A stretch of DNA of 64,000 nt. It comes from Campylobacter concisus. Its GTDB lineage: Bacteria > Campylobacterota > Campylobacteria > Campylobacterales > Campylobacteraceae. The DNA lies in contig NZ_CP049239.1 in assembly GCF_015679985.1 (NCBI RefSeq), positions 682,001 through 746,000 of the forward strand, written 5' to 3'. The notes under the pieces are model-generated. The model made no database searches. It was not told where the DNA came from and worked only from the letters and a program-made list of their open reading frames with translations. The translations under genes were made by a program, and so were the position numbers. Position 1 is the stretch's first letter, and the number at the start of each line of letters is the position of its first letter. Below, in pieces: positions 9,973 to 19,493 of the stretch.

Positions 9973-10173
9973 TTACTTTTTATGCTTTAAAATTTGAGCA
10001 TAAATTTCGTCTTTTAGTTTTAACTTCTCTTTTTTTAAATTATCAATTTCAGATGGTTTTGCTAGATTGTCGTCTATTTTTTTATTTAGCTCATCATGTT
10101 TTTTGCAAAGAGCAGCAAAACGAGCATCGGTTTTCTTTAGCTCATTTATAAGGTATGTATATTCATGTAACAT
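9973..10173 (-). CDS. DUF465 (YdcH-like) small coiled-coil protein
   Basis: A 66-residue, highly charged protein rich in Lys, Glu and Leu. The pattern (HEYTYLINELKKTDARFAAL, then NLKKEKLKLKDEI) matches the DUF465/YdcH family. Members are short helical proteins of unknown function. A helical hairpin is likely. It is convergent with cysE and separated from it by 25 nt. No membrane segment or signal is present. Confidence 0.75.
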   Translation of the reverse strand: MLHEYTYLINELKKTDARFAALCKKHDELNKKIDDNLAKPSEIDNLKKEKLKLKDEIYAQILKHKK

Positions 10174-10288
10174 ATCGGCTCCTATAAAATTTTGAGAAAT
10201 TTTATCAAGACTTTGTAAATGCTTGGATATAAAAAAGGTGCCAAGCTATTGCTTAAATTTTTAAAAAGAGTGAGTAGAAAAATTTATT

Positions 10289-11419
10289 TTATACGTATTT
10301 AAATTCTTCAGGTTTGTGTTTGCTTTTTACAACACGCTTGGTTAGACGTATTCCATCAACGGTACCGATGACTAAAAGCTTTGATCCCGTTCCTACTAAT
10401 GTGTCGCCATTTGGCATTGGTACAAAATTATTATTTATATCTCTAATGCCTACTATGTCCGCATTTGTTATGTTTCGTAGATGAGTTTCTTTTAATCTTT
10501 TAAATCTTATCCAAGAGTAATCAGGCACAAGAATTTCTTCTATATCGATAGGTGAATTTTTTGTATACAAAAACTGCTCTAATAAATTTTCCATATCCGG
10601 CCTTACGCTCATAGCACTTAACCGCTGCGCGACTAAGCGAGATGGACTTACCACATTGTCAGCGCCTAATTTTTTTAATCTTTGCGTATCGTCTTCTGTC
10701 TCTGCATTTGTGATGATATGATAAGGCTTTCTGCGACCTATCTCTTTTTCATAAAGTCTTACAGATGCTATAAGGGCGATGTTATCAGCAATATTTGAGC
10801 TAAGAGTTATAAGTCCTTTTGCGCTTGATAGATGTGTTTTTAAAAAGGCAATTTGTGTGTGTGGCTGAGCTTTTATGAAATATGGGTATTTATAAATTTG
10901 AGCTAGCTCTGCGATATCTTCTCTATCATCGACCACTACAAAAGGTATATGATTTTCGCGAAATTGAGCACTAAGTTCGATTGTGTATAGATTGTGATAA
11001 CAAATAACGAAGTGATTTTTTAGTCTTGCGATCCTATAAAGCATGCGTCGTTCCTTTAAAATGCTAATTAATGTGCCTCTTTTTAAAACCTCAACCACAA
11101 TACCAATCGATAGTGTAAATATAATAAAACCAATAAGTATAAATGTGATAGTAAAAATTCTGCCCTTTGGAGTTATTGGAGCAACTTCGGTAAAACCAAC
11201 TGTTGTAAAAGTCATACCAGCTTGGTAAAAGGCATCTATTAGCGAGAAATTATCTATTAAGACATAACCTAATGTTCCAAAAAGTAACAGTAATACGACT
11301 GAAATTAGTGGAAATCTAAAAGGTTTTAATTGTTCGTAAAGCTCAGTATCTAGGCTTATTTCTGGTTTTGTAGAGTTTGACCAGTTGAGGAATTTTAAAA
11401 GTCTTGAGAGAAAAGACAT
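10289..11419 (-). CDS. Potassium channel protein with TrkA-N (RCK) and TrkA-C domains
   Basis: A 376-residue two-helix K+ channel. Membrane helix 1 is at about 37-55, followed by a pore loop with selectivity filter TTVGF (72-76) and then a second membrane helix at about 88-110. After residue ~135 comes a Rossmann RCK domain (HFVICYHN) and then a C-terminal TrkA-C-like domain. The filter reads TVGFTE rather than TVGYGD, as in several bacterial RCK channels. Ligand and physiological role are unknown; K+ homeostasis is the family expectation. It is 23 nt downstream of rpmB on the same strand. Confidence 0.88.
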   Translation of the reverse strand: MSFLSRLLKFLNWSNSTKPEISLDTELYEQLKPFRFPLISVVLLLLFGTLGYVLIDNFSLIDAFYQAGMTFTTVGFTEVAPITPKGRIFTITFILIGFIIFTLSIGIVVEVLKRGTLISILKERRMLYRIARLKNHFVICYHNLYTIELSAQFRENHIPFVVVDDREDIAELAQIYKYPYFIKAQPHTQIAFLKTHLSSAKGLITLSSNIADNIALIASVRLYEKEIGRRKPYHIITNAETEDDTQRLKKLGADNVVSPSRLVAQRLSAMSVRPDMENLLEQFLYTKNSPIDIEEILVPDYSWIRFKRLKETHLRNITNADIVGIRDINNNFVPMPNGDTLVGTGSKLLVIGTVDGIRLTKRVVKSKHKPEEFKYV

Positions 11420-11442
11420 AAATTCCTCTTCATTTTATATTC

Positions 11443-11634
11443 TTAGTTTGATTGTTTTTTCATTGTTCTTAGAGTAGAAGCAGCAACTTTTATCTTTCTT
11501 GTAGTACCATCTTCTAGTGTAACACGAATCGTTCTAAGATTTGGCAAGAATCTTCTTTTAGTTTTATTGTTAGCGTGGCTCACATTGTTGCCTATCATCG
11601 GTCCTTTGCCTGTTATCGCACATCTTTTTGACAT
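11443..11634 (-). CDS. rpmB: 50S ribosomal protein L28
   Basis: A 63-residue basic ribosomal protein. It shows the L28 signatures [21 protein letters not shown] and [11 protein letters not shown], and has the expected length for the family. It carries no CxxC zinc pair, so it is the zinc-independent form. It is followed by the K+ channel gene on the minus strand and is divergent from the HDOD-like gene. In C. jejuni rpmB also neighbours rpe and the dnaQ-type gene. Confidence 0.98.
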   Translation of the reverse strand: MSKRCAITGKGPMIGNNVSHANNKTKRRFLPNLRTIRVTLEDGTTRKIKVAASTLRTMKKQSN

Positions 11635-11809
11635 TTTTTTTCCTTATAAACAAAAATTTCTGCTGATTTTATCTAAAACAAACAAAAGTAATGCTTAAAT
11701 AGATTCTTTTTTAAAAGAATTGATTTTTATTAATAATCTAGATAAAATAACGCCTTTGTCTATAAATTATAAATAGCAAAAAATATTTAGAAATCTTGAG
11801 TGATACAAA

Positions 11810-12556
11810 ATGCTTAGTAAAGAGTTGATCGAAAAAAATGTTGATTTTGTTTTACAGATGCCAACTCTTTTTGAAAAGGTCGAGCGCTTTTTGTTAGCTG
11901 GTAATGTAACTGAGGCAGTTGCTACTTTACAAAATATAGCATCTTTTAAAACTTATTTTAGCTCCATTTTTAAACGTGTAAAATTTGATATTCCTTATGA
12001 TGGCAACGATTTGGTAGTAATAGCAAATATGCTTGGCATTGATACTTTTAGAGCGATAGTGCTTTCTTATTTTATATTTTTAAAATCCCCAAAAATTTAT
12101 AAGGTATTTAATTTTAAAATTGTCGATTTAATCGAGCTTAATGCTAAAATTTTATCAGATTGGCTAAAGATATTAAATTCTTTTAAAGAAAAGCACTATA
12201 ACTATTTATCGCTTGCTCCGTATTCTATAGCCTGTATTATAGTGTGTGAGAATTTATTTTCGAAATTTCCATCTTACATGTCAGATGTTATTTTGTATTC
12301 TGATGTAAGCTATAATAAAATTTTGCAAAAAAAATATGGCTTTAGTCTTTGGGATATTTTTTTAAAAGCAATGAATATGAATAAACAATCATTAAGCAAG
12401 ATTGATAAAGAGATGCTTTGCTTTTTTGAGATTTTGCTCTCTTATGAGTCCAGCAGGCCTGAATTTTATGATTTTGGAGTTGATAAAATTTTAGATATCA
12501 ATGTTTATCCAGAGATGCAAACCATTATATTTATTAAAAAAGCTCTACAAAAATGA
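11810..12556 (+). CDS. Unrecognised protein, possibly HDOD-like
   Basis: A 248-residue cytosolic protein with no signal peptide and mostly helical composition. I do not recognise it firmly. The stretch around residues 75-105 (VIANMLGIDTFRAIVLSYF) resembles the 'LG-x-x-x-x-R' core of HDOD domains, which are catalytically dead HD-fold modules found with signalling proteins. No HD metal dyad is seen. It overlaps the next gene by 4 nt (ATGA), and that gene carries STAS and CheX-like segments, so the pair probably act together. The HDOD call is inference from pattern only. Confidence 0.6.
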   Translation: MLSKELIEKNVDFVLQMPTLFEKVERFLLAGNVTEAVATLQNIASFKTYFSSIFKRVKFDIPYDGNDLVVIANMLGIDTFRAIVLSYFIFLKSPKIYKVFNFKIVDLIELNAKILSDWLKILNSFKEKHYNYLSLAPYSIACIIVCENLFSKFPSYMSDVILYSDVSYNKILQKKYGFSLWDIFLKAMNMNKQSLSKIDKEMLCFFEILLSYESSRPEFYDFGVDKILDINVYPEMQTIIFIKKALQK

Positions 12557-13923
12557 AATTAACTTTTAATGGTTCTATGGCAATTATAAGGCCTTTTGGT
12601 TTTTTGGAAGCAGAGAATGTTCCATTAAAATTAAGTGAAAAATATATAAACCAAATTTCATCGCGTGATATCAGCGCTATACTGCTTTCACTAAAAAATG
12701 TTACATTTTTTAGTCCTATTTGGCTTGGTAGAGTAATTGAAAATTTAAGCGAAGAAGCGCAAAAGCTTGGCGTATTATTTGCGATTTGCGATTACAATGA
12801 AATTTTTTATGAATTGATGATGAAAACAGTTAAGAATATTTCAAATATTTCGATGTTTGAAAGTAAAAACATTGCAAGCTTGTTTTTAAATAAATTTCTA
12901 AATAACGCAGATAAAGTTTTCATTTATAACTCAACTGAGCAGTACAAGCACTATTTAGCTAATTATCTCAAAAATCGCTCATTTGATGTGGTTGAGGCTA
13001 GAGATGCAACCGAGTTTAATAAAAAAAAGAATTTATATAATTATGCAGTATCGCAGCTAAATCATGTGAGATTAAAGCAAAATCAGATAGATACTTTTAT
13101 AAAAGATGGTGTCGTTGTTTATGCCATAAAAAGTTTTATGGATTCAGATTTTATTGAAGATTTTGATATGTCAGCTCATGATATTATGCTAAAAATCGGA
13201 TATAAATTTTTTATTTTATGGGTAAATATTTCTGGTGCTTTAAATATAAGAGGCGCAAAATTTCTAATCAAGCTTGCTAACATTAGCAAAAGATCAGGTG
13301 CATTTATTTCGCTTTGTGGCATAAACGAAGCAAATTTATCTATCGAATTAGTAACGTACCTTAAAGATGCAAATATATTTATCTATAAAAATTTAAATGA
13401 CTTTTACAAAGACGACACTATTTTTTATCTTAAAAAAAGAAACTTTGATGCAGAGCCAGTAGATATCAACAAGAGCGTTGCTCAAATTTCATCTTATGTG
13501 ACGCAAATTGCGAGCAAAATTATCTCACAGTTAGCAGAAGAAGAAATTTTGTGTGTTGATACCAAGGTTAGTGCGCTTGACATAGAGGATGAGTGCGATT
13601 ACTTGCGTATTTGTGTTCAGTATTATGGTGATATTTACGCAAGAGTGCTATTTGGAGTAAAAAAAGATAAATTAGACAAAATTTGCTCTATTTTTATGCC
13701 TGAAGGCGATGATTCAAATGATTATTTAAGTGGATATTCTCAAATTTTTAGTATCATTACAGATAAATTTTTGACTCATCTTTGGCAAAAAGGCATAAAA
13801 GTAAAAGTTAGTTTGCCTAAAATTTTATCCGATGATGTTTTTTTCGATCACAATAGTGTAGGCATCATGAATAGACTAGATGTAAAAGATGACGAAATAG
13901 GCTTTGTATTTGTAACCAAGTAA
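12553..13923 (+). CDS. STAS-domain protein with CheX-like C-terminal domain
   Basis: A 456-residue cytosolic protein. Residues 1-110 look like a STAS domain (alternating hydrophobic strands, DISAILLSLKNVTFFSPIWL). Residues ~205-295 look like a second one (KFFILWVNISGALNIRGAKFL, IFISLCGINEAN-type pattern). The C-terminal ~150 residues resemble the CheX/CheC-type phosphatase fold (a strand pair, the helix GYSQIFSIITDKFLTHLW, then VKVSLPKIL). The canonical E-x-x-N phosphatase motif is not obvious. It is coupled to the HDOD-like gene and followed after 9 nt by rpe. A signalling-scaffold or chemotaxis-related role is inferred, not shown. Confidence 0.6.
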   Translation: MKLTFNGSMAIIRPFGFLEAENVPLKLSEKYINQISSRDISAILLSLKNVTFFSPIWLGRVIENLSEEAQKLGVLFAICDYNEIFYELMMKTVKNISNISMFESKNIASLFLNKFLNNADKVFIYNSTEQYKHYLANYLKNRSFDVVEARDATEFNKKKNLYNYAVSQLNHVRLKQNQIDTFIKDGVVVYAIKSFMDSDFIEDFDMSAHDIMLKIGYKFFILWVNISGALNIRGAKFLIKLANISKRSGAFISLCGINEANLSIELVTYLKDANIFIYKNLNDFYKDDTIFYLKKRNFDAEPVDINKSVAQISSYVTQIASKIISQLAEEEILCVDTKVSALDIEDECDYLRICVQYYGDIYARVLFGVKKDKLDKICSIFMPEGDDSNDYLSGYSQIFSIITDKFLTHLWQKGIKVKVSLPKILSDDVFFDHNSVGIMNRLDVKDDEIGFVFVTK

Positions 13924-13932
13924 GGAGAAGAA

Positions 13933-14580
13933 ATGTACGTTGCACCTAGTATTTTATCGGCTGATTTTGGAAATTTGGCAGCTGAGATAAGAGCCATTTG
14001 CGAGGCTGGGTGTGATCTGGTGCATGTTGATGTTATGGATGGGCATTTTGTGCCAAATTTAACTATCGGACCAGTCGTGGTAAATGCCGTTGCAAAAGCA
14101 GCTACAAAGCCACTTGATATACATTTAATGGTTGAGAATAACTCATTTTTTACTGATCTTTTCTTGCCGCTAAAGCCAAAATTTCTAACCTTTCACATTG
14201 AAGAAGAGAAGCATCCATTAAGGCTCATCGATCACATCAGAAAAAATGGCGTTGGCCCTGGCATCGTGCTAAATCCGCATACGCCAGTTAGTGCGATCGA
14301 GCATATCATCGATGAGGTTGATATGGTGCTTTTAATGAGCGTAAATCCTGGCTTTGGTGGTCAGAAATTTATGCCAGTCGTGCTTGAAAAAACAAGGGCG
14401 CTACGAGAGCTGATAGAACGAAAAAACGCTAAGTGCCTGATCGAAGTAGATGGCGGCGTAAACGGACTAAATGCTCCTGATCTTGAAGAGGCTGGAGCTG
14501 ATATCTTGGTGGCTGGCAACTACATATTCTCATCAAATTCTTACGAACAAGCCATTCGCGCCATAAAGCTTGAGTTTTGA
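13933..14580 (+). CDS. rpe: Ribulose-phosphate 3-epimerase
   Basis: Pentose phosphate enzyme that interconverts ribulose-5-phosphate and xylulose-5-phosphate. The 215-residue TIM barrel has all family marks: APSILSADFGNL at the start, VDVMDGHFVPN, HLMV, LLMSVNPGFGGQ and VDGGV near the end. A Shine-Dalgarno AAGGAG lies six bases before the ATG. The stop overlaps the TTG start of the exonuclease gene, as in the rpe-dnaQ arrangement of C. jejuni. Confidence 0.97.
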   Translation: MYVAPSILSADFGNLAAEIRAICEAGCDLVHVDVMDGHFVPNLTIGPVVVNAVAKAATKPLDIHLMVENNSFFTDLFLPLKPKFLTFHIEEEKHPLRLIDHIRKNGVGPGIVLNPHTPVSAIEHIIDEVDMVLLMSVNPGFGGQKFMPVVLEKTRALRELIERKNAKCLIEVDGGVNGLNAPDLEEAGADILVAGNYIFSSNSYEQAIRAIKLEF

Positions 14581-15377
14581 AACCAAAAAAACAGCGTTTA
14601 GAAAATAGCATTGAAATTTTAGCTAGGCAAAATTTAAGCTATCATGAGTTTATTTTAAGATTTAGCGATATTGAAGAAATTTCATCACTCATTGACGTGC
14701 GCGATCTTGATATGTGGCGAACTCTTGGGCTTGATATCACTAGAAATGAAGAGAATGAGATCGAGCTTGGCACGAGATTTAGAGATATTAGCGAGCAGGA
14801 ATTTTGCGTGGTTGATATCGAAACGACTGGTGGTACGACGAGCGGACAGATCATTGAAATCGGTGCAATAAAAATGAAAAATGGCGTTGAGATAGGGCGT
14901 TTTGAAAGCTTTGTGGCAGCTCCTGTGGTGCCTGAAAATATCACCGAGCTAACCGGTATAAAGGCGAGCGATCTAGTTGGTGCGCCAAATTTATTAAATG
15001 TGCTTGAGCGGTTTAAAATTTTTCTAGGAACTAGCGTCTTTATCGCTCATAACGTAAATTTTGACTATGGCTTTATCTCTCACAGCCTAAATGAGATCGG
15101 CCTTGGCATGTTGCTAAATAGAAAGCTTTGTACCATCGATCTTAGTCGTCGCACTATCGCTTCGCAAAAATACGGACTTGGCTCGCTAAAGGAGCTTCTT
15201 GGCATAAACAACACCCATCACAGAGCTCTAAATGACGCGATAGCAGCAGCTGAAATCTTTAAAGTCTGCTTAACTCGCCTGCCTTTTAGTATACAAACGA
15301 CAGAGGATCTCATAAGCTTTAGCAAAACAGCTCCAAGCATGAAGCTAAAACCTGAGCCGGTTTTGTGTGTGAATTAA
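14577..15377 (+). CDS. dnaQ: DnaQ-type 3'-5' exonuclease (DNA polymerase III epsilon-like)
   Basis: A 266-residue DEDDh exonuclease, the likely proofreading subunit. ExoI motif VDIETTGG is near residues 78-85 (Asp and Glu catalytic), ExoII HNVNFDYGF is at about 157-165, and ExoIII H-x-x-x-x-D (HRALNDAIAAA) is at about 216-226. About 70 residues precede the exonuclease domain, an extension of unknown role. TTG start at 14577 overlapping the rpe stop by 4 nt; the next ATG would lose part of the N-terminal extension. Confidence 0.88.
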   Translation: MKPKKQRLENSIEILARQNLSYHEFILRFSDIEEISSLIDVRDLDMWRTLGLDITRNEENEIELGTRFRDISEQEFCVVDIETTGGTTSGQIIEIGAIKMKNGVEIGRFESFVAAPVVPENITELTGIKASDLVGAPNLLNVLERFKIFLGTSVFIAHNVNFDYGFISHSLNEIGLGMLLNRKLCTIDLSRRTIASQKYGLGSLKELLGINNTHHRALNDAIAAAEIFKVCLTRLPFSIQTTEDLISFSKTAPSMKLKPEPVLCVN

Positions 15378-15473
15378 CAATAAAAATTCTCTACAATAAA
15401 TATAAAATTACTAAATTTGATCTTTTTTAAAAGCTTATGGGCAGTTTGCTAAATTTTACAAAAAAGGAGGCAA

Positions 15474-15914
15474 ATGAGCCAGAAAAATTTAGTTTCAAAT
15501 TTTATCTCAGCTGGCGATGATATGCTCACTTTTTTGTCAAATTTTGGTGAAAATTGGTGCGTGAGTAATGATGGAGCGGAGTTTATAGAACAAAATTTGA
15601 CCTTTATCGGCTCAAAGCCAGTTTTGCAAAATTTAAAAGGTTACAAAACGGCTGAATATAAAAATTTTACCGACATTGAAAAATTTCTCAGCTCAGATCC
15701 AAGCATCAAAAGTAAAATTTTAAGTGGCGAGATAACCTACATTGGCGACAATATAACAAGCATAGAGGTTAAATTTACGTCTGAGTATTTTTATGATTTT
15801 TTAAAATTTATAGTTGAAAATATCCCAGAACATCACTATTTTTGTAGTCCCAAGGAGGGCTGGATATTATTCATTGCGATGGAGGGATATGTGGAATTTG
15901 GTGTTTTGTACTAA
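15474..15914 (+). CDS. Hypothetical protein
   Basis: A 146-residue soluble, acidic protein that I do not recognise. It has no signal peptide or membrane segment and contains many aromatic residues. A strong Shine-Dalgarno (AAGGAGG at 15465-15471) precedes the ATG, which supports genuine translation. It stands alone between dnaQ and the NSS transporter. Base composition matches the low-GC background. Confidence 0.7.
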   Translation: MSQKNLVSNFISAGDDMLTFLSNFGENWCVSNDGAEFIEQNLTFIGSKPVLQNLKGYKTAEYKNFTDIEKFLSSDPSIKSKILSGEITYIGDNITSIEVKFTSEYFYDFLKFIVENIPEHHYFCSPKEGWILFIAMEGYVEFGVLY

Positions 15915-16062
15915 TAAATTTATTTTTAAGCAGTTGTCTAAATTTGTCCATAAAAACAAAACGTGAAAGAAAATTTATTCGTAAAAATTCTTAAAATTAA
16001 TAAAAAACTGAGCTTGCATCCTAACGCCGCTTGCTGCTAGCAAAATTTAATCAATTTTTTTA

Positions 16063-16068
16063 TATAAT
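16063..16068 (+). promoter_or_regulatory. Probable -10 box for the NSS transporter
   Basis: TATAAT located 25 nt before the preferred ATG at 16094. It lies inside the longer open frame that begins at 16031, which argues that translation starts at 16094 and not upstream. Confidence 0.5.
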
Positions 16069-16093
16069 CCCTATTTTTCACAAAGGCAAAAAG

Positions 16094-17467
16094 ATGGATA
16101 GAAAATCTTGGAGTTCAAGGCTCACATACATTTTAGCTGTTGCAGGAGCTACGGTCGGCTTTGGTGCGACGTGGCGTTTTCCGTATTTGGTCGGGCAAAA
16201 CGGCGGCGGTGCTTATGTTTTGATATTTTGCATAGCAATGATTGTTATAGGGATTCCTATGATTTTAGTTGAAAACGCGATCGGCAGACGCCTAAAATGC
16301 AATGCTGTGGATGCTTTTGGTGGATCGATAAATGGTAAAAAGATCAGCAAAAAGTGGCAGATTGTTGGCTGGATGGGGCTTGTTGGTGCATTTGGCATTA
16401 TGGCTTACTATATGGTCATTGGCGGATGGGTGCTAAACTACATCGCCCAAATTTCATTTGGTTTGCTTGATCTCTCGCATGTGGTTAGTTTTGAGGAGAC
16501 AAGTGCGTTTTATGAGCAAAATATCGTAAGCAATCCACTTGCTATCAGCTTTGCGACGCTTGTTTTTGTGCTGGTTAATTACGCTATTTTGGTGCAAGGT
16601 GCGGTCGGTGGTATCGAGCGATCAGCGAAATTTTTAATGCCACTACTTTTTATTTTAATGCTTATTATGATCGCTAAAAATATCACGCTAGATGGTGCAA
16701 TAGAAGGTGTGAAATTTTACTTAACGCCTAATTTCTCAAAGATAAATTTAAAGCTTTTTGTCGATGTTTTGGGGCAGGTCTTCTTTGCTCTTTCGCTTGG
16801 TTTTGGTGTGATGATCACGCTTTCTAGCTTTGTGAAAAAGGATGAGGGTTTGGTTAAAATTTCTATTATTACAGGCATTTTAAATACGGTAATTGCTGTG
16901 CTTGCAGGCTTTATGATATTTCCTTCTCTTTTTAGCTACGGCGTATCGCCAGATAGTGGCCCAAGTTTGGTATTTAAATCACTACCAATTGTTTTTTCTC
17001 ACATGCCATTTGGTGGTTTTTTCGCGGTTGCTTTTTTTGCACTATTAATGATCGCTGCACTTACAACATCGCTACCAATATATGAAGTAATAATCACGAC
17101 ACTTCAAGAAAAATTTAAGATAAAACGCAAGAAAGCAATATTTTTAGTCCTTGGAGGTATATTTGTTTTAGGAAATTTGCCTTCGCTGATGGCTACAAAC
17201 ATACTAAGTCACGTAAACATTTTTGGTAAGAATATTTTTGATGCATATGATGCAATAAGCGCAACGATATTTTTTGTATTTACTTCATTTGGGTGTGCAA
17301 TATTCGTAGGTTGGGTGCTAAAAGATGATGCAAAAAAAGAAATTTTGCAAGGTAGTGAAAAACATGCAAAACTAATAAATGTCTGGTTTTGGTATATCAA
17401 ATTCGTCGTACCGTTTATCATTTTGGTGCTTTTTATCAGCTCGTTTTACGATAATTTTTTAAAATAG
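16094..17467 (+). CDS. Sodium-dependent transporter, NSS (SNF) family
   Basis: A 457-residue inner-membrane Na+ symporter with about 11 membrane helices. The N-terminal helix carries the NSS signature (SRLTYILAVAGATVGFGATWRFPYL...GGGAY), with unwound TM1 residues that bind Na+ and substrate. The substrate is unknown; amino acids are the usual cargo. The ATG at 16094 is chosen because it gives the family-typical N-terminus (MDRKSWSSRL) and follows a -10 box and an AAAGG Shine-Dalgarno. A longer frame from 16031 exists but looks non-coding. Confidence 0.93.
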   Translation: MDRKSWSSRLTYILAVAGATVGFGATWRFPYLVGQNGGGAYVLIFCIAMIVIGIPMILVENAIGRRLKCNAVDAFGGSINGKKISKKWQIVGWMGLVGAFGIMAYYMVIGGWVLNYIAQISFGLLDLSHVVSFEETSAFYEQNIVSNPLAISFATLVFVLVNYAILVQGAVGGIERSAKFLMPLLFILMLIMIAKNITLDGAIEGVKFYLTPNFSKINLKLFVDVLGQVFFALSLGFGVMITLSSFVKKDEGLVKISIITGILNTVIAVLAGFMIFPSLFSYGVSPDSGPSLVFKSLPIVFSHMPFGGFFAVAFFALLMIAALTTSLPIYEVIITTLQEKFKIKRKKAIFLVLGGIFVLGNLPSLMATNILSHVNIFGKNIFDAYDAISATIFFVFTSFGCAIFVGWVLKDDAKKEILQGSEKHAKLINVWFWYIKFVVPFIILVLFISSFYDNFLK

Positions 17468-17478
17468 GGCGTAAAAAT

Positions 17479-18681
17479 ATGTTTTATTTTTTACTAGGTA
17501 TTTATTTTTTTTACGTTGCCGCAAAGGCGTGGCTGGCGATTTTGCAGATAGGCTTTATCCGCGCGGAGGCTAAAAAGCCTGCCGTCGTTTTATCGCAGAG
17601 CGAATACGAAACTGCCGTCGCCGCAGCGATAAGCAATCAAAAATTCGAGCTAATTAGCCTTCTCTATCACGCCGCGATATTTATGATGTGGGCTTGCTGG
17701 GGGCTTGGTGCGATATCGGGGCATGCCTATAAAACGGGAGATATAGGCGACAACGTCTTTATGGTTATGGTATTTTTGCTCGTTTCGTCGCTGCTAGAAC
17801 TGCCGCTAAATATCTACGAAACCTTCGTCAAAGATAAAAAGCTCGGCTTTTCAAACGTAACGCCTAAAATTTTCGCGCTAGATCTGCTTAAAACGCTCGC
17901 GCTAACGCTGGTTTTTGGCACGCTATTTGTGTGGCTGGTGCTGCTTTGCATTAGATTTTTGGGCGATTTTTGGTGGTTTTGGGCGTTTTTACTTAGCTTC
18001 TCGGTCGCGCTCTTGATAAATCTCATCTATCCGACGCTCATCGCGCCTATTTTTAACAAAATGCAGCCGCTGGAAGAGGGAGAGCTAAAAAGCCGTATAG
18101 AAGGGCTTTTAGCGCAGTGCGGGTTTAAAAGTAGCGGCGTTTTTACGATAGACGCCAGCAAGCGCGACAACCGTCTAAACGCCTATTTTGGCGGCCTTGG
18201 CGTGACTAAACGCGTGGTGCTTTTCGACACGCTCGTTAAAAAACTAAGTTTAGAGGAGATAATCTCCGTTTTGGGGCATGAACTGGGGCATTTTAAGCAC
18301 AAAGATATCCTAAAAATGATAGCTCTAAGCGCGGTTATGCTTTTTGCTATGTTTTTGATATTCGGCAATATCCCAGACGCGGCGTATCAAGCGCTTGGGC
18401 TTCATAGCGGAGGCGGCGGAACGATCGTGTTTTTGCTACTTTTTTCGCCGATTTTCGGATTTTTATTTTCGCCGGTGAGCTCGTATTTTAGCCGCGCGAA
18501 CGAATTTGGCGCCGATAAATTCGCAGGCGACGTCTCAAACAAAGCCGACATGATAAGCGCGCTAAAAAAACTAGGCAGCGAAAACAAGGCCTTCCCTAAG
18601 GCTCATCCGCTCTATGCGTTCGTCTATCACTCGCACCCAAGCCTCTTTGAGCGTATAAACGAGCTAGAAAATGAAAATTGA
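17479..18681 (+). CDS. M48 family (Ste24/CAAX-protease-like) zinc metallopeptidase
   Basis: A 400-residue membrane protease. The zinc site HELGH is at residues 267-271, and a downstream Glu ligand lies in NEFGADKFAGD. Several membrane helices lie in the N-terminal peptidase_M48_N region and on both sides of the active site. Bacterial members degrade misfolded membrane proteins; no prenylated substrates are expected. Base composition is odd: many GCG, CCG, CGC and GTC codons, GC roughly 50% against about 36-40% for neighbours, which suggests acquisition from a higher-GC relative. The end overlaps prmC by 11 nt. Confidence 0.92.
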   Translation: MFYFLLGIYFFYVAAKAWLAILQIGFIRAEAKKPAVVLSQSEYETAVAAAISNQKFELISLLYHAAIFMMWACWGLGAISGHAYKTGDIGDNVFMVMVFLLVSSLLELPLNIYETFVKDKKLGFSNVTPKIFALDLLKTLALTLVFGTLFVWLVLLCIRFLGDFWWFWAFLLSFSVALLINLIYPTLIAPIFNKMQPLEEGELKSRIEGLLAQCGFKSSGVFTIDASKRDNRLNAYFGGLGVTKRVVLFDTLVKKLSLEEIISVLGHELGHFKHKDILKMIALSAVMLFAMFLIFGNIPDAAYQALGLHSGGGGTIVFLLLFSPIFGFLFSPVSSYFSRANEFGADKFAGDVSNKADMISALKKLGSENKAFPKAHPLYAFVYHSHPSLFERINELENEN

Positions 18682-19483
18682 AGAAGCTCTTAAAGAGGCT
18701 AGTTTAAGGCTAGGCTCACTTTGTCAAAATCCAAGTAGAGTGGCTAAAATTTTGCTTATGAACTATCTTGATGTAAGCATTGAATGGATATTTTTAAATC
18801 AAAAAAATGAATTTGATGAGAGCGGCTATTTTGCTCTAGTTAAAAGGTATGAAAACTACGAGCCTCTTGAATATATAACTGGTAAAGCTAGCTTTTATGG
18901 GTTTGATTTTTACGTGGAAAGCGGAGTGCTTATCCCAAGACCTGAAACAGAAATTTTAGTGGATAAAGTAATAGAAATTTCACGCGAATATAATGAACCA
19001 AAGATCGCAGAAATAGGCACAGGAAGCGGCATTATTAGTATCATGCTAGCTCTAAAAACAAAGGCAAATATCGTAGCGACAGACATCAACGAGAAAGCTT
19101 TGATGCTTGCTAAAAAAAATGCAGATAAATTTGATGTAGGTGGGAGGATCAAATTTTTAAACTGCTCTTATGTGGATGAAATTTTAGAAAATATTGATAT
19201 TTTGGTTTCAAATCCACCATATATTGCAAAAGGCTATAAACTTAGTAAGTTTGTACTAAATGAGCCAGAAAGTGCACTCTTTGGAGGCGAAGTAGGAGAT
19301 GAAATCTTAAAAGACATTATTCTCATAGCCAAAGATCGCAATATCAAAAACGTTGCTTGTGAGATGGGATACGATCAAAAAGCAAGTATACAAAAATTTT
19401 TAGAGGCCAATAGTTTTGAATATAGCTTTTACAAGGATTTGGCTGGCTTTGATAGAGGCTTTTGCGCGAAGTTAAAAATATAA
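18671..19483 (+). CDS. prmC: Peptide chain release factor N5-glutamine methyltransferase
   Basis: SAM-dependent methyltransferase that modifies the GGQ glutamine of release factors RF1 and RF2. The 270-residue product has the SAM motif I EIGTGSGIISI (~115-125) and the catalytic NPPY motif at 181-184, which defines glutamine methylases of the HemK family. The N-terminal helical domain (about 80 residues) recognises the release factor. The ATG lies inside the 3' end of the M48 gene (11-nt overlap), yet the codon use returns to the low-GC style. Confidence 0.94.
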   Translation: MKIEEALKEASLRLGSLCQNPSRVAKILLMNYLDVSIEWIFLNQKNEFDESGYFALVKRYENYEPLEYITGKASFYGFDFYVESGVLIPRPETEILVDKVIEISREYNEPKIAEIGTGSGIISIMLALKTKANIVATDINEKALMLAKKNADKFDVGGRIKFLNCSYVDEILENIDILVSNPPYIAKGYKLSKFVLNEPESALFGGEVGDEILKDIILIAKDRNIKNVACEMGYDQKASIQKFLEANSFEYSFYKDLAGFDRGFCAKLKI

Positions 19484-19493
19484 AGGAGAGAGT

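Noticed and set aside
16031..16093. Upstream in-frame extension of the NSS transporter
   Set aside because: It contains the -10 box and has no family similarity; ATG 16094 has a Shine-Dalgarno and the typical N-terminus.
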